The notes beneath the pieces are model-generated. The model worked only from the letters and a program-made list of their open reading frames with translations, ran no database searches and was not told the DNA's origin. Both the position numbers and the translations under genes were made by a program. DNA of 44,092 nt from an uncultured Pseudobutyrivibrio sp. (GTDB lineage: Bacteria; Bacillota; Clostridia; Lachnospirales; Lachnospiraceae), in assembly GCA_945946605.1 (NCBI GenBank), contig CAMEWP010000003.1, forward strand, positions 1 through 44,092, in the 5' to 3' direction. The stretch's first letter is position 1. Each line of letters opens with the position of its first letter. This document shows positions 28,721-37,287 of the stretch, piece after piece.

Positions 28721-29749
28721 ATGAAAGAGAAAATTTATACAACGAAAAAACGAGGCATGTTGGTGTTGCTGCTGGTGCTGGCAGTGTATGTAGTATCTAT
28801 TCTGGCTATTATTTTTGGCGCCATCGCATCCGATGCGGGAATAAGCGCAGGAATCGTGCTGCTGGTAGTGGGTATTGTGGTTGCTGCATTGGCGTGGATT
28901 CCCCTTTGCGGACTGAAGATCTTAAAGCCCCAGGAAGCGCTGGTTCTGACTTTGTTCGGTAATTATATCGGCACCATCCGTGAGCCGGGATTTTATTTTG
29001 TGAATCCTTTCTGCTCAGCGGTAAATCCCGCTGCAGCCACAAAGCTGGCACAGAGCGGGGATCTTCCCGGAAATTCCCAGGCAAATGCAGCCGCTGCTTT
29101 GAATGTGAATCTGAATGCAGGTGCTGAGGCAATGGGAAAGAAGATTTCCTTAAAGGCCATGACACTGAGCAACGGACGCCAGAAGATCAATGACTGTCTG
29201 GGCAATCCGGTAGAGATCGGCATTGCTGTTATCTGGCGTGTGACAGATACCGCCAAGGCAGTGTTTAATGTGGATAATTATAAGGAATATCTTTCCCTGC
29301 AGTGTGACAGCGCCCTGAGAAATATTGTCCGGATCTATCCTTACGATGTTGCCACCAATGTGGATACCACCGGGGACGGTCAGGCGGATGAGGGAAGCCT
29401 GAGAGGATCTGCAGAGATCGTGGCACAGCGGATCAAGGATGAGATCCAGAGCAAGGTAAACGATGCGGGGCTGGAAATCATGGAAGCCCGGATCACTTAT
29501 CTGGCTTATGCACCGGAAATTGCTTCCGTAATGTTGCAGCGGCAGCAGGCATCTGCTATTATTGACGCAAGAAAGATGATTGTGGACGGAGCTGTTGGAA
29601 TGGTGGAAATGGCATTAGAGCGTCTGGATGAAAAGCAGACCGTTCAACTGGATGAAGAGAGAAAGGCAGCTATGGTATCGAACTTACTGGTAGTTCTGTG
29701 CGGCAACCATGATGCCCAGCCTATCGTGAATTCGGGAAGCCTGTATTAA
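28721..29749 (+). CDS. SPFH/band-7 domain membrane protein
   Basis: TM pair, LCGLKILKPQEALVLTLFGNYIGTIREPGFYFVNPF; RBS GGAGGG before ATG 28721. Confidence 0.88.
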   Translation: MKEKIYTTKKRGMLVLLLVLAVYVVSILAIIFGAIASDAGISAGIVLLVVGIVVAALAWIPLCGLKILKPQEALVLTLFGNYIGTIREPGFYFVNPFCSAVNPAAATKLAQSGDLPGNSQANAAAALNVNLNAGAEAMGKKISLKAMTLSNGRQKINDCLGNPVEIGIAVIWRVTDTAKAVFNVDNYKEYLSLQCDSALRNIVRIYPYDVATNVDTTGDGQADEGSLRGSAEIVAQRIKDEIQSKVNDAGLEIMEARITYLAYAPEIASVMLQRQQASAIIDARKMIVDGAVGMVEMALERLDEKQTVQLDEERKAAMVSNLLVVLCGNHDAQPIVNSGSLY

Positions 29750-29919
29750 TGGCAGCTAAGAAACAGATCCCGTTGCGGTTATCGGAAAATCTTTATGCTG
29801 AAATTGCCGCATGGGCAGAAGATGATTTCCGGTCAGTAAACGGACAGATAGAATACCTTTTGACGGAATGCGTGAAGCAGCGGAAGAAAAACGGTAAATA
29901 TGTGTCGGAGGAGTTATGA
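29749..29919 (+). CDS. Arc/CopG-like 56-aa protein (below the ORF-track cutoff)
   Basis: Manual translation MAAKKQIPLRLSENLYAEIAAWAEDDFRSVNGQIEYLLTECVKQRKKNGKYVSEEL*; overlaps the neighbouring genes' stop/start codons. Confidence 0.75.
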   Translation: MAAKKQIPLRLSENLYAEIAAWAEDDFRSVNGQIEYLLTECVKQRKKNGKYVSEEL

Positions 29920-30407
29920 AAGCAAAAGCATATATGACAAGACTGCATTATATTCTGGAGATCCTGTCTTTTGTAGTGCTGGCGATATGTTTCATTCTGG
30001 GGGCCATCGGTATGGGAGTATTGCCGGATCAGGTTCCCAGCCACTATGATTTTCAGGGAAATGTGGATGGATATTCCTCACCGGCAGTGATCTTTCTGAT
30101 GCCGGCCATTATGCTGGTGACGAATCTGATCATCAGTCTGATGCTGCATCTGATGCCAATGAGCGCCTGGAATATGCCTTTTGATGTGAATCCCAAGTTT
30201 GCGGTGCCGGTTTACCGGGATATGATCATGATGATGGTTCTCCTGGAACTGGAGTGCAGTGTCTATACGCTGGCATTTACCATTATTTTCTGGAATCAAT
30301 GGGGAGATATGTTCCTGCCGTCAACCGGGATCTTTGTGGTTATTTTGTTTGCCACCATTATCTGGCTGTGTGTTAAGGCGTCGGCACATAACCGGGGAAG
30401 AAGATAA
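29916..30407 (+). CDS. DUF1648-domain membrane protein
   Basis: GVLPDQVPSHYDFQGNVDGYSSPAVIFLMP; ~4 TM. Confidence 0.8.
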   Translation: MKAKAYMTRLHYILEILSFVVLAICFILGAIGMGVLPDQVPSHYDFQGNVDGYSSPAVIFLMPAIMLVTNLIISLMLHLMPMSAWNMPFDVNPKFAVPVYRDMIMMMVLLELECSVYTLAFTIIFWNQWGDMFLPSTGIFVVILFATIIWLCVKASAHNRGRR

Positions 30408-30451
30408 GGCTATCAGGAATCTGTAGGAAAGGCATAAGGAGGAACGACATT

Positions 30452-31531
30452 ATGAGACATCAGGCCGAATTTATCAAAGATTATGACAAACTGTACATGA
30501 CAAAGGAGATACAGCCCTTTGAGGATGGATTGCGGACGGAGCCGGCGGCAGGTTCGTATGAATGGTGGTACTTTGATGCGAAACTGGAAGACGGAGCATC
30601 TTTGGTCATCGTTTTCCATACCGGCCCTATCGCTTCCTTTACTGCCGGCTATCGTCCTTATGTTACCTTTGATCTCAGCGGAGGAAATGGGCCGGAAATT
30701 CACCGGGAATTCTATCCGAAGGAGGGAGACTATTCCTTTTCCAAAGAGCAGTGTCAGGTCAGGATCGGAGCATCCACATTTTGCGGCGATCTGCATCATT
30801 ATCATATTCATTATCAGGATGATGCAGTGGATGCCGAGATTGATCTGGAAGGAAGGGTTCCTGCCTGGAGACCGCACAGCGGCCATATTTTCTTCAATGA
30901 TAAGGATTATTTTGCCTGGCTTCCCAGCGTTCCGGAGGGCAGAGTGTCCGGCAGCATCCGATATGAAGGCAAAGAATATGATTGTAGGGGCACCGGCTAC
31001 CATGATCATAACTGGGGCAATAAGGTAATGTTTTTCCTGATGCATCACTGGTACTGGGGAAGGGTGCAGATTGGGGATTATACCATTGTATCTTCCTTTA
31101 TCACCGCCAACAAAAAATGCGGTTATTCGGAAATCCCCATCTTTATGATCGCTAAAGATGGAGAAATCCTGGCGGACGATGCGGACCATTGCCTTACTTA
31201 TACGGAAGAAGACTATGAATACGATGAGGTTACCAAAAAGCATGTTGCCGGCACCATCATTTATGATTATGTGAAAGATGACATGCGCTATAAGGTGACG
31301 TATCGGAAAACAGAAAACATTGAGCGTATGGGAATGGAAACACAGCTGACAAAATGGCAGTATCCTCTCATCTGGCTCATGGGGCTTCGGGGATCTTATC
31401 ACCGTATTGGCGGACAGGCGGAACTTGAAGTGTACAAAGATGGCGTGCTGATCGACTCCGGACAGGCGCCGGCTATATACGAACAGATGTATTTTGGAAA
31501 AGACAGAATACGTAAGACGGAAAGGTCATAG
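30452..31531 (+). CDS. AttH/CrtC-like (carotenoid hydratase-type lipocalin fold) protein
   Basis: GSYEWWYFDAKLEDG and GTGYHDHNWG motifs. Confidence 0.65.
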   Translation: MRHQAEFIKDYDKLYMTKEIQPFEDGLRTEPAAGSYEWWYFDAKLEDGASLVIVFHTGPIASFTAGYRPYVTFDLSGGNGPEIHREFYPKEGDYSFSKEQCQVRIGASTFCGDLHHYHIHYQDDAVDAEIDLEGRVPAWRPHSGHIFFNDKDYFAWLPSVPEGRVSGSIRYEGKEYDCRGTGYHDHNWGNKVMFFLMHHWYWGRVQIGDYTIVSSFITANKKCGYSEIPIFMIAKDGEILADDADHCLTYTEEDYEYDEVTKKHVAGTIIYDYVKDDMRYKVTYRKTENIERMGMETQLTKWQYPLIWLMGLRGSYHRIGGQAELEVYKDGVLIDSGQAPAIYEQMYFGKDRIRKTERS

Positions 31532-31535
31532 TTTC

Positions 31536-32057
31536 ATGAAAGTGATATATCAGGAGCAGTTACAGGAAACATACCGTCAGGCGGTATGGGAGCTGACAGT
31601 GAAGGCGGACAAGGAATTTGTACCGCCTTTGTCCGCCAGAAACAGCACCCGACAGGATATGCTTGCGGGGGCGCCGGAAGGGGCGGCAGAAGAAATGCTG
31701 CCAGGAGCCTATTTCCGGGAAATGGAAAACCAGAGTTTTCTTCTGGCCATAGAGAAGGATACGGTGGTGGGATTTTTGTCCTTCATACCGGATTACCATA
31801 GTGAATATGTGAAAGACAGCAGGGAAATTCTCTATGTGTCCACCATCATCGTGGAGGGGGGATACCGCAATCAGGGGATTTCCCATAGGTTGTATGATGA
31901 GCTGATGGCAGATTTCCCGGACTGTGCGGTGGCTACCCGGACCTGGTCGTTAAACGATGCACACATTCATCTGTTGGAAAAACTGGGATTTGATCTGGTA
32001 AAACGACTGCCGGACGACCGGGGAAAAGGAATTGATACGGTATATTATAAGAGATAA
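31536..32057 (+). CDS. GNAT-family N-acetyltransferase
   Basis: LYVSTIIVEGGYRNQGISHRLYDELM ... LLEKLGFDLVKRL. Confidence 0.85.
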   Translation: MKVIYQEQLQETYRQAVWELTVKADKEFVPPLSARNSTRQDMLAGAPEGAAEEMLPGAYFREMENQSFLLAIEKDTVVGFLSFIPDYHSEYVKDSREILYVSTIIVEGGYRNQGISHRLYDELMADFPDCAVATRTWSLNDAHIHLLEKLGFDLVKRLPDDRGKGIDTVYYKR

Positions 32058-32088
32058 GAAATAAGAAACAAGAAACTGAGGAAAAAGT

Positions 32089-32976
32089 ATGGACAAACAT
32101 TTATCTTTATGGGGGCGAATCAAGGCGTATCGGCTGAAAAACAATGTGATGGTGATGCTGGCACTGGTGGTGATCTTTATCATTTCCATTGCGGTATATA
32201 TGCTGCCCCAATGCCGGAACAACGAGGTGCTGAGCAATATTGCACTGGCGTGTTTTACCTCTTTGTTGGCCACTATATTTGCCATGATCGCGGAGATTTT
32301 TGTCAAATATAAAACATATGAGAATGATCAGTTTCTGGAGGATATCCATACTTTTGGTATCGCCAATCTGAACAAGGATAAAGAAACGGTGCTGCGGGAT
32401 CTTTTAGAGGATTGCGATAAGGAGATCTGGATCAGCGGGTATCGATTGATCCTGACGGATCACATCAAATCCGATATTGCCAGAGTGGTAAGAAAAGGTG
32501 TGACAGTGAAAGCACTGCTCTGCCCGCCCTGGTCAGAAGCCTTTCAACTGGTTTATGGCACGGATGAAAAAGTGATGGATCACTATTTTAATGTGCTGCA
32601 TGCCATCAGCGATGCAAAGCCGAACAAGGAAGATTATAAGATCCTGTTTGTGGACAAACCGCTCTTTAATGATACTTACCGTATCGACCAGAATCTGGTA
32701 ACCGGCCCATATATGCATAATCGTGATCCGGAATACAATCGCATTATGGCCAAGGATTTCTTCTCCTATAATCTGGTGAAAAAGAGTAAATTATACTCTC
32801 TGATAGAAAATGAATATCTGACTCTTTGTGATGAGGCAAAGTATCAGTTGGATTGGGACAAGTTTGATCAGGCATATGCTACCCTGCAGACCGGTGATCT
32901 GCGGGAATCTGAGAAGCGGGAACTGTTGAAAGGCGCATGTGTTCCGGTAAATCCCACAGGGATGGAGCAGGGGTAA
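32089..32976 (+). CDS. Membrane-anchored protein with possible PLD-like cytoplasmic domain
   Basis: Two N-terminal TM segments; EIWISGYRLILTDHIKSDIARVVRKGVTVKALLCPP resembles PLD-like domains. Confidence 0.45.
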   Translation: MDKHLSLWGRIKAYRLKNNVMVMLALVVIFIISIAVYMLPQCRNNEVLSNIALACFTSLLATIFAMIAEIFVKYKTYENDQFLEDIHTFGIANLNKDKETVLRDLLEDCDKEIWISGYRLILTDHIKSDIARVVRKGVTVKALLCPPWSEAFQLVYGTDEKVMDHYFNVLHAISDAKPNKEDYKILFVDKPLFNDTYRIDQNLVTGPYMHNRDPEYNRIMAKDFFSYNLVKKSKLYSLIENEYLTLCDEAKYQLDWDKFDQAYATLQTGDLRESEKRELLKGACVPVNPTGMEQG

Positions 32977-33005
32977 GGTGTAAAAAGGGAAAGGAGAATA
33001 AGATT

Positions 33006-33218
33006 ATGAGAATACTTTTCGCGATATGTATGATTCTGGTGTTTGGTAAATTGTTCACACTGGCTATCAAAGCAGCCTGGGGACTGACTAAAATTATGTG
33101 TACCCTGGTGTTTTTGCCGGTGGTTCTGATTGTGATGGCTATTACCGGACTGATCTATCTGGCGCTGCCCATTGTGGTGATAATTGGAATTGTGATGCTG
33201 GTGGTGGGAAGGAAGTAG
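33006..33218 (+). CDS. Small hydrophobic membrane protein
   Basis: 70-aa hydrophobic ORF with AAAGGAG RBS. Confidence 0.6.
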   Translation: MRILFAICMILVFGKLFTLAIKAAWGLTKIMCTLVFLPVVLIVMAITGLIYLALPIVVIIGIVMLVVGRK

Positions 33219-33266
33219 AAGAAAGTTGGAGAGAAAGAAGGGGGATCAGGTCCCCTGGACATTTAC

Positions 33267-33317
33267 AAGCCGAGCCATTCATAGCCCTGACGGGACTATG
33301 AATGGCTCGGCTTGTTT
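33267..33317. terminator. 18-bp perfect-stem (bidirectional) terminator between convergent genes
   Basis: AAGCCGAGCCATTCATAG ... CTATGAATGGCTCGGCTT followed by gTTTT. Confidence 0.85.
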
Positions 33318-33451
33318 TGATGTATCCATTCCCTCAAAACCATATTGATATACTGGATAAAACTTCTATCATCATCTTCTGCCAGTTCTTTGACTTTTGT
33401 AACAATGTCTTCGTCAAGCGTAATGCTAACTTTTTCTTTTAATGGCTTCAT
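33296..33451 (-). CDS. Ribbon-helix-helix (Arc/CopG-like) protein
   Basis: MKPLKEKVSITLDEDIVTKVKELAEDDDRSFIQYINMVLREWIHQ. Confidence 0.75.
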   Translation of the reverse strand: MKPLKEKVSITLDEDIVTKVKELAEDDDRSFIQYINMVLREWIHQNKPSHS

Positions 33452-33507
33452 ATCAAACCTACCTTTTTTATCATAGTATAGGATTAAATCGCATAAAATA
33501 TTATGAT

Positions 33508-33534
33508 ATACTACTAAGTAGGATAAAGTAGTAT
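33508..33534. promoter_or_regulatory. Inverted repeat upstream of the RHH gene, candidate operator
   Basis: ATACTAC-taagtaggataaa-GTAGTAT. Confidence 0.5.
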
Positions 33535-33637
33535 CGCTCAAAAATGGCGCGTTTCGAAGGAAAAACGTGACGTAATACTGTAAAACGGCTTGCGATTAAT
33601 AACTTAATGCAGAATACATAAAGAGAGGTAAGAGGAT

Positions 33638-34795
33638 ATGGCACTTATAAAATGTCCAGAATGTGAGCAAACTATTTCAGACAAGGCTTCAAAATGTCCC
33701 AAATGTGGATATCCGATACAAGAGTATTTGGGCGGAAAAACAGAAGAAAGTCAAACAGAAAATTTTAATGATGCTTCAGTAAATACTGTAAACTCTGCGG
33801 ATATTCAGCAAGATTCAACGCAAAAGAAAAGTAAGAAAAAAACCGTTATTACATTACTTGCTGTTTGCGTAGTTGTTGTGGCAGCATTGAGCGTTGTTTT
33901 GGGTTCAAGTTTGTTTACGCCCAAACTAACCGTTAAAGATATTACCATTAGTAAATGGCGTTTAACTGATTCGACGAAGTATTTTGATTACTACGAAGGT
34001 ACAATCATTTCCAAACAGAAGAAGCCGTTTGTTGCTGTTATCGGGCGATATGAGGATGAAGGAAGCACACCGGAATTTGTTTATGTGGAAGACGGCAAAG
34101 GAATAATGGAAACATACGAAGTTTCAGACAAAGACCCGTCAGTCAAATATAGACCGATTGGTTATTTGGGCGGAACTTTAGTTGATATTTCCGATATAAA
34201 AGTTAAGTACACGGATAGCGATTATGACGATTATTCATATTCTCAAAAAACAAGTTGTGATGTTTTGATTGATTTAGATATGAACAATTCAAAAAACGGA
34301 TTGCTCGTATTTGATATTATTAACGAAACAAATAACGAAACAGAAAGAAATATGATTGCCGTAGTGATTGACGGTAAAGCGGAATATAGTTATAACGCAA
34401 ATTTGCCGTATAAAGCGCGAGGCATTGATGTTTCGATTGAACCCAAAATGTTCTGTGAAAGCGATGATGTTACACAAGAAGATTATGTAGTAGAGAAAAA
34501 ATATACTGCAAAAAAGAGCGAGGAAAAATATTTTACGATCTATTCTGGCGAGGAAATATTATCTTTTGCTGATTATGCTGATGGATTTGTGCTCTATACA
34601 GAAGAACTCAAAGAGGGCGGCAATAAAAAAGATAGAAATGTTGTAAGTAATTCAAGTGTATTCCTGCATGATGGCGAATGCACTTTGAAAACCTACGATT
34701 CTGTTGACGCAGATGAAACTATTTTAAAGCCAAAATACAAATTTAAGATCATTGGTTACATTACATGGACACCATTGGAAAAGGAGACGATTTAA
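33638..34795 (+). CDS. Zinc-ribbon, single-TM, beta-rich hypothetical protein
   Basis: CPECEQTISDKASKCPKCGYPI, TM VITLLAVCVVVVAALSVVLG; AT-rich. Confidence 0.75.
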   Translation: MALIKCPECEQTISDKASKCPKCGYPIQEYLGGKTEESQTENFNDASVNTVNSADIQQDSTQKKSKKKTVITLLAVCVVVVAALSVVLGSSLFTPKLTVKDITISKWRLTDSTKYFDYYEGTIISKQKKPFVAVIGRYEDEGSTPEFVYVEDGKGIMETYEVSDKDPSVKYRPIGYLGGTLVDISDIKVKYTDSDYDDYSYSQKTSCDVLIDLDMNNSKNGLLVFDIINETNNETERNMIAVVIDGKAEYSYNANLPYKARGIDVSIEPKMFCESDDVTQEDYVVEKKYTAKKSEEKYFTIYSGEEILSFADYADGFVLYTEELKEGGNKKDRNVVSNSSVFLHDGECTLKTYDSVDADETILKPKYKFKIIGYITWTPLEKETI

Positions 34796-34796
34796 G

Positions 34797-35273
34797 ATGA
34801 ATGAATTGAAATGTAAAGAATGTGGAGCAGCACTTGTACAGGGAGCAACGGAGTGTCCGTCTTGCGGATGTCCGATTGAAGAAGTAAAAATTGAATGTGC
34901 AGCACCGACTAAAACACAGACTGCAAAGAAAAAAGTTAATGTGATATCCATTCTTCCTTTGCTTTTGGGTATTGTGATTATCGTTATGGGTATTACAGTA
35001 ATGAACAAGGGAGTCAGCATTGATACATATAGCGCAAAACACTATGATGCTGATTATGCAGCATTCGGCGGCGACTTCTGCACGGAAATTTATGGAGTTA
35101 CTGATATGATTGTTGATGAACTAAATGATATAAATAGCGGTGTTGAGGTGTTGTCCGAGTCTATGGCAACTATGGCAAGTGTCATATACTATTCTACGGG
35201 AATGATAATTATTGCACTTGGTCTTGGCGTGGTAGCAGTATCTTGTAACCACATAAAAAAAGAAAATGCATAA
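34797..35273 (+). CDS. Zinc-ribbon membrane protein
   Basis: CKECGAALVQGATECPSCGCPIEE plus two TM segments; RBS AAGGAG. Confidence 0.75.
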   Translation: MNELKCKECGAALVQGATECPSCGCPIEEVKIECAAPTKTQTAKKKVNVISILPLLLGIVIIVMGITVMNKGVSIDTYSAKHYDADYAAFGGDFCTEIYGVTDMIVDELNDINSGVEVLSESMATMASVIYYSTGMIIIALGLGVVAVSCNHIKKENA

Positions 35274-35281
35274 AGATTAAA

Positions 35282-35337
35282 AGCGCGGGGTGTAAGTCCC
35301 GCGCTACAGTCTGATGAACTGTGATCCAGGTCACAGT
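35282..35337 (+). other. Two adjacent hairpins downstream of the zinc-ribbon gene
   Basis: AGCGCGGG/CCCGCGCT (35282-35305) and ACTGTGA/TCACAGT (35318-35337). Confidence 0.7.
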
Positions 35338-35499
35338 GCATTTCTCTTTGCCTTGTTTCCACCTTACCGCATCTTCCGAGGAGCGTTTTCTGGTAATCTG
35401 ATTTTGGATTATGATTTTCAATCAGAAGAATTCCATAGATGAGAGGATTTTTGGAGGACGTTTGGAGGGATTCTTGATGGATTCGATTTAGGAGGAGAT

Positions 35500-35661
35500 T
35501 ACCTACGGAAATTTTCTGATGGCTGAATGGTAGGTATAATTTTCAAAAATAGATGATGACATACCTATCAAATAATCAAACCGCAAAAACAGTAGGTAGA
35601 AAACAGGAAAAGGGCAAAAGTATTACCTGCTGCGCACCGGATAAAGCAAACAAGTAGGTAA
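35500..35661. repeat. Three-unit, exact 62-bp-period array of TACCTRY-N23-GTAGGTA inverted repeats
   Basis: TACCTRY at 35500, 35562, 35624; GTAGGTA at 35530, 35592, 35654. Confidence 0.75.
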
Positions 35662-35728
35662 CCAATGGAAAGTGTGAGTATTTCGGCCATGCTGGGAAGA
35701 ATGCTGGCCCAAACCCTATATACAAAAA

Positions 35729-35756
35729 GTTCGTGCATCGCATTTGATGCACGAAC
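35729..35756. repeat. 11-bp perfect inverted repeat
   Basis: GTTCGTGCATC-gcattt-GATGCACGAAC. Confidence 0.85.
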
Positions 35757-35763
35757 GTAACTG

Positions 35764-35820
35764 TTTTACGGACACCGCCCTAAAGGTAGGGGGCTTCTTC
35801 ATCCCCTGGCTTCAAGTTGC
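35764..35820 (+). mobile_element. Possible IS200/IS605-type right-end remnant (no transposase present)
   Basis: cggacaCCGCCCTAaaggTAGGGGGcttcttcatcccctggcttcaagttg resembles IS605-family/TnpB 3' ends; from memory only. Confidence 0.35.
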
Positions 35821-35854
35821 AAAAAAGAGGAACGAGTCCGAAAACTCATTCCTC
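35821..35854 (-). terminator. Terminator of the rubrerythrin transcript
   Basis: Minus strand: GAGGAATGAGT-tttcgg-ACTCGTTCCTC followed by TTTTTT. Confidence 0.8.
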
Positions 35855-35887
35855 TGTAAATATCCCTTATTTTACTCGATTTGCATC

Positions 35888-36475
35888 TTAGCCGAAGTAT
35901 CTCTCCAGCAGGCCCTTCAGAGCTTTGCCGTGTCTAGCTTCGTCACGAGCCATCTCGTGTACAGTGTCATGGATAGCATCCAGGTTGTTCTTCTTAGCGC
36001 AAGCAGCAAGATCAAACTTACCAGCGGTAGCACCGAACTCGCAGTCAACTCTCCAAGCCAGGTTATCCTTGGTAGTAGCCTTCATGTTGGGCTCAAGATC
36101 CTCTCCTAACAGTTCTGCAAACTTGGAAGCATGCTCAGCCTCTTCGTAAGCTGCCTTCTCCCAGTACAGGCCGATCTCCGGATATCCTTCACGATGAGCG
36201 ATACGAGCCATGCACAGATACATTCCAACCTCAGAGCACTCACCATCGAAGTTAGCTTTTAACTGATCGAAGATGTACTTCTTATCTTCCTCGCTGATGT
36301 CCGGGTTGTTCTTAACAGTCTTAGCGTAGATGCCATACTCATGCTCTGCAGCCAGCTTCAGCTCGCCTTCTACCTTCTTAAACTTATCAGCGCCTACATG
36401 ACATACGGGGCACTCTGCGGGAGCAGCATCTCCTTCATAAACATAACCACATACAGTACATACAAATTTTGCCAT
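35888..36475 (-). CDS. Reverse rubrerythrin (N-terminal rubredoxin domain)
   Basis: [27 protein letters not shown] at N-terminus, then a ferritin-like domain ([18 protein letters not shown]). Confidence 0.92.
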   Translation of the reverse strand: MAKFVCTVCGYVYEGDAAPAECPVCHVGADKFKKVEGELKLAAEHEYGIYAKTVKNNPDISEEDKKYIFDQLKANFDGECSEVGMYLCMARIAHREGYPEIGLYWEKAAYEEAEHASKFAELLGEDLEPNMKATTKDNLAWRVDCEFGATAGKFDLAACAKKNNLDAIHDTVHEMARDEARHGKALKGLLERYFG

Positions 36476-36618
36476 TTCTTTAATCTCCTTTTCATTTAAA
36501 ATTCTTTTTTATAACCGGACGGATCCGGATGATTGCTTTCCCAAATGCTTTTCCTCTTGGGTTGATCTTAGTATAGCACGACTTTTTTTAAATTGCAAGC
36601 ATAAAATAGGAATAATTC

Positions 36619-37026
36619 CTAATTTTTTATTTTTTCTTCATTCGGCTCTTTGCAGGCATTGCATTTCCCGAAGAAGGTCAGCTGGGTCCGGTTGATCTCA
36701 CCGTTAAAATTCTGGTACGCCAGTGTGCTGAGAAAATCCAGATTGTCCATGGTCAGATCCTGTACACAATGGCACTTCGTACAGATAAAATGGGGATGAT
36801 TGCCTACATTAGCGTCATAATGCTCTTTGGAATCATCGGAGGGGATCCGCTGAATCTGCCCGGTTTCTTCCAGTAAGGATAGATTACGATATACAGTACC
36901 CAAACTGATCCGGGGATATTCTTGTTTTACCTGCTGATAAATCACTTCCGCTGTGGGATGGTCGTGCCGCTCCATCAGGAAGTGGTAGATGGCCTCTCGC
37001 TGCCGGCTGTAATTCATTGCTTTCAT
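36619..37026 (-). CDS. perR: Fur-family regulator, PerR-like
   Basis: YSRQREAIYHFLMERHDHPTAEVIYQQVKQEYPRISLGTVYRNLSLLEE; CTKC and CNAC zinc motifs. Confidence 0.85.
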   Translation of the reverse strand: MKAMNYSRQREAIYHFLMERHDHPTAEVIYQQVKQEYPRISLGTVYRNLSLLEETGQIQRIPSDDSKEHYDANVGNHPHFICTKCHCVQDLTMDNLDFLSTLAYQNFNGEINRTQLTFFGKCNACKEPNEEKIKN

Positions 37027-37287
37027 GCGATCATATCCTTTCTAAAAATTTTAAATCAGTAACCATTATCAATTTTATATCATAAGAATGAATTTGTAAA
37101 GAGCCGTTTAAAACTATGTGAATTTATGGAATTTATGAGTGTACAATATAACGATTTTATATAGGGAAATGGAATCAATTTAGTTATTGACAATTGGAAA
37201 GAAACAATGCTATATAGATATATTATGTTTTAAAAAGTAATAACGATAAGATACAGATACAGATGTTATTCTAAGGAGAAAATTTTA

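Noticed and set aside
30413-31402. 329-aa ORF antisense to the AttH/CrtC-like gene
   Set aside because: Overlaps a motif-bearing plus-strand gene; no independent support.
35500-35661. CRISPR array
   Set aside because: Only 7-bp arms are conserved; there is no full-length direct repeat and no cas gene in the window.
35744-36109. 121-aa plus-strand ORF over the rubrerythrin 3' end
   Set aside because: Overlaps the hairpins, the terminator and the antisense of rubrerythrin; no domain.
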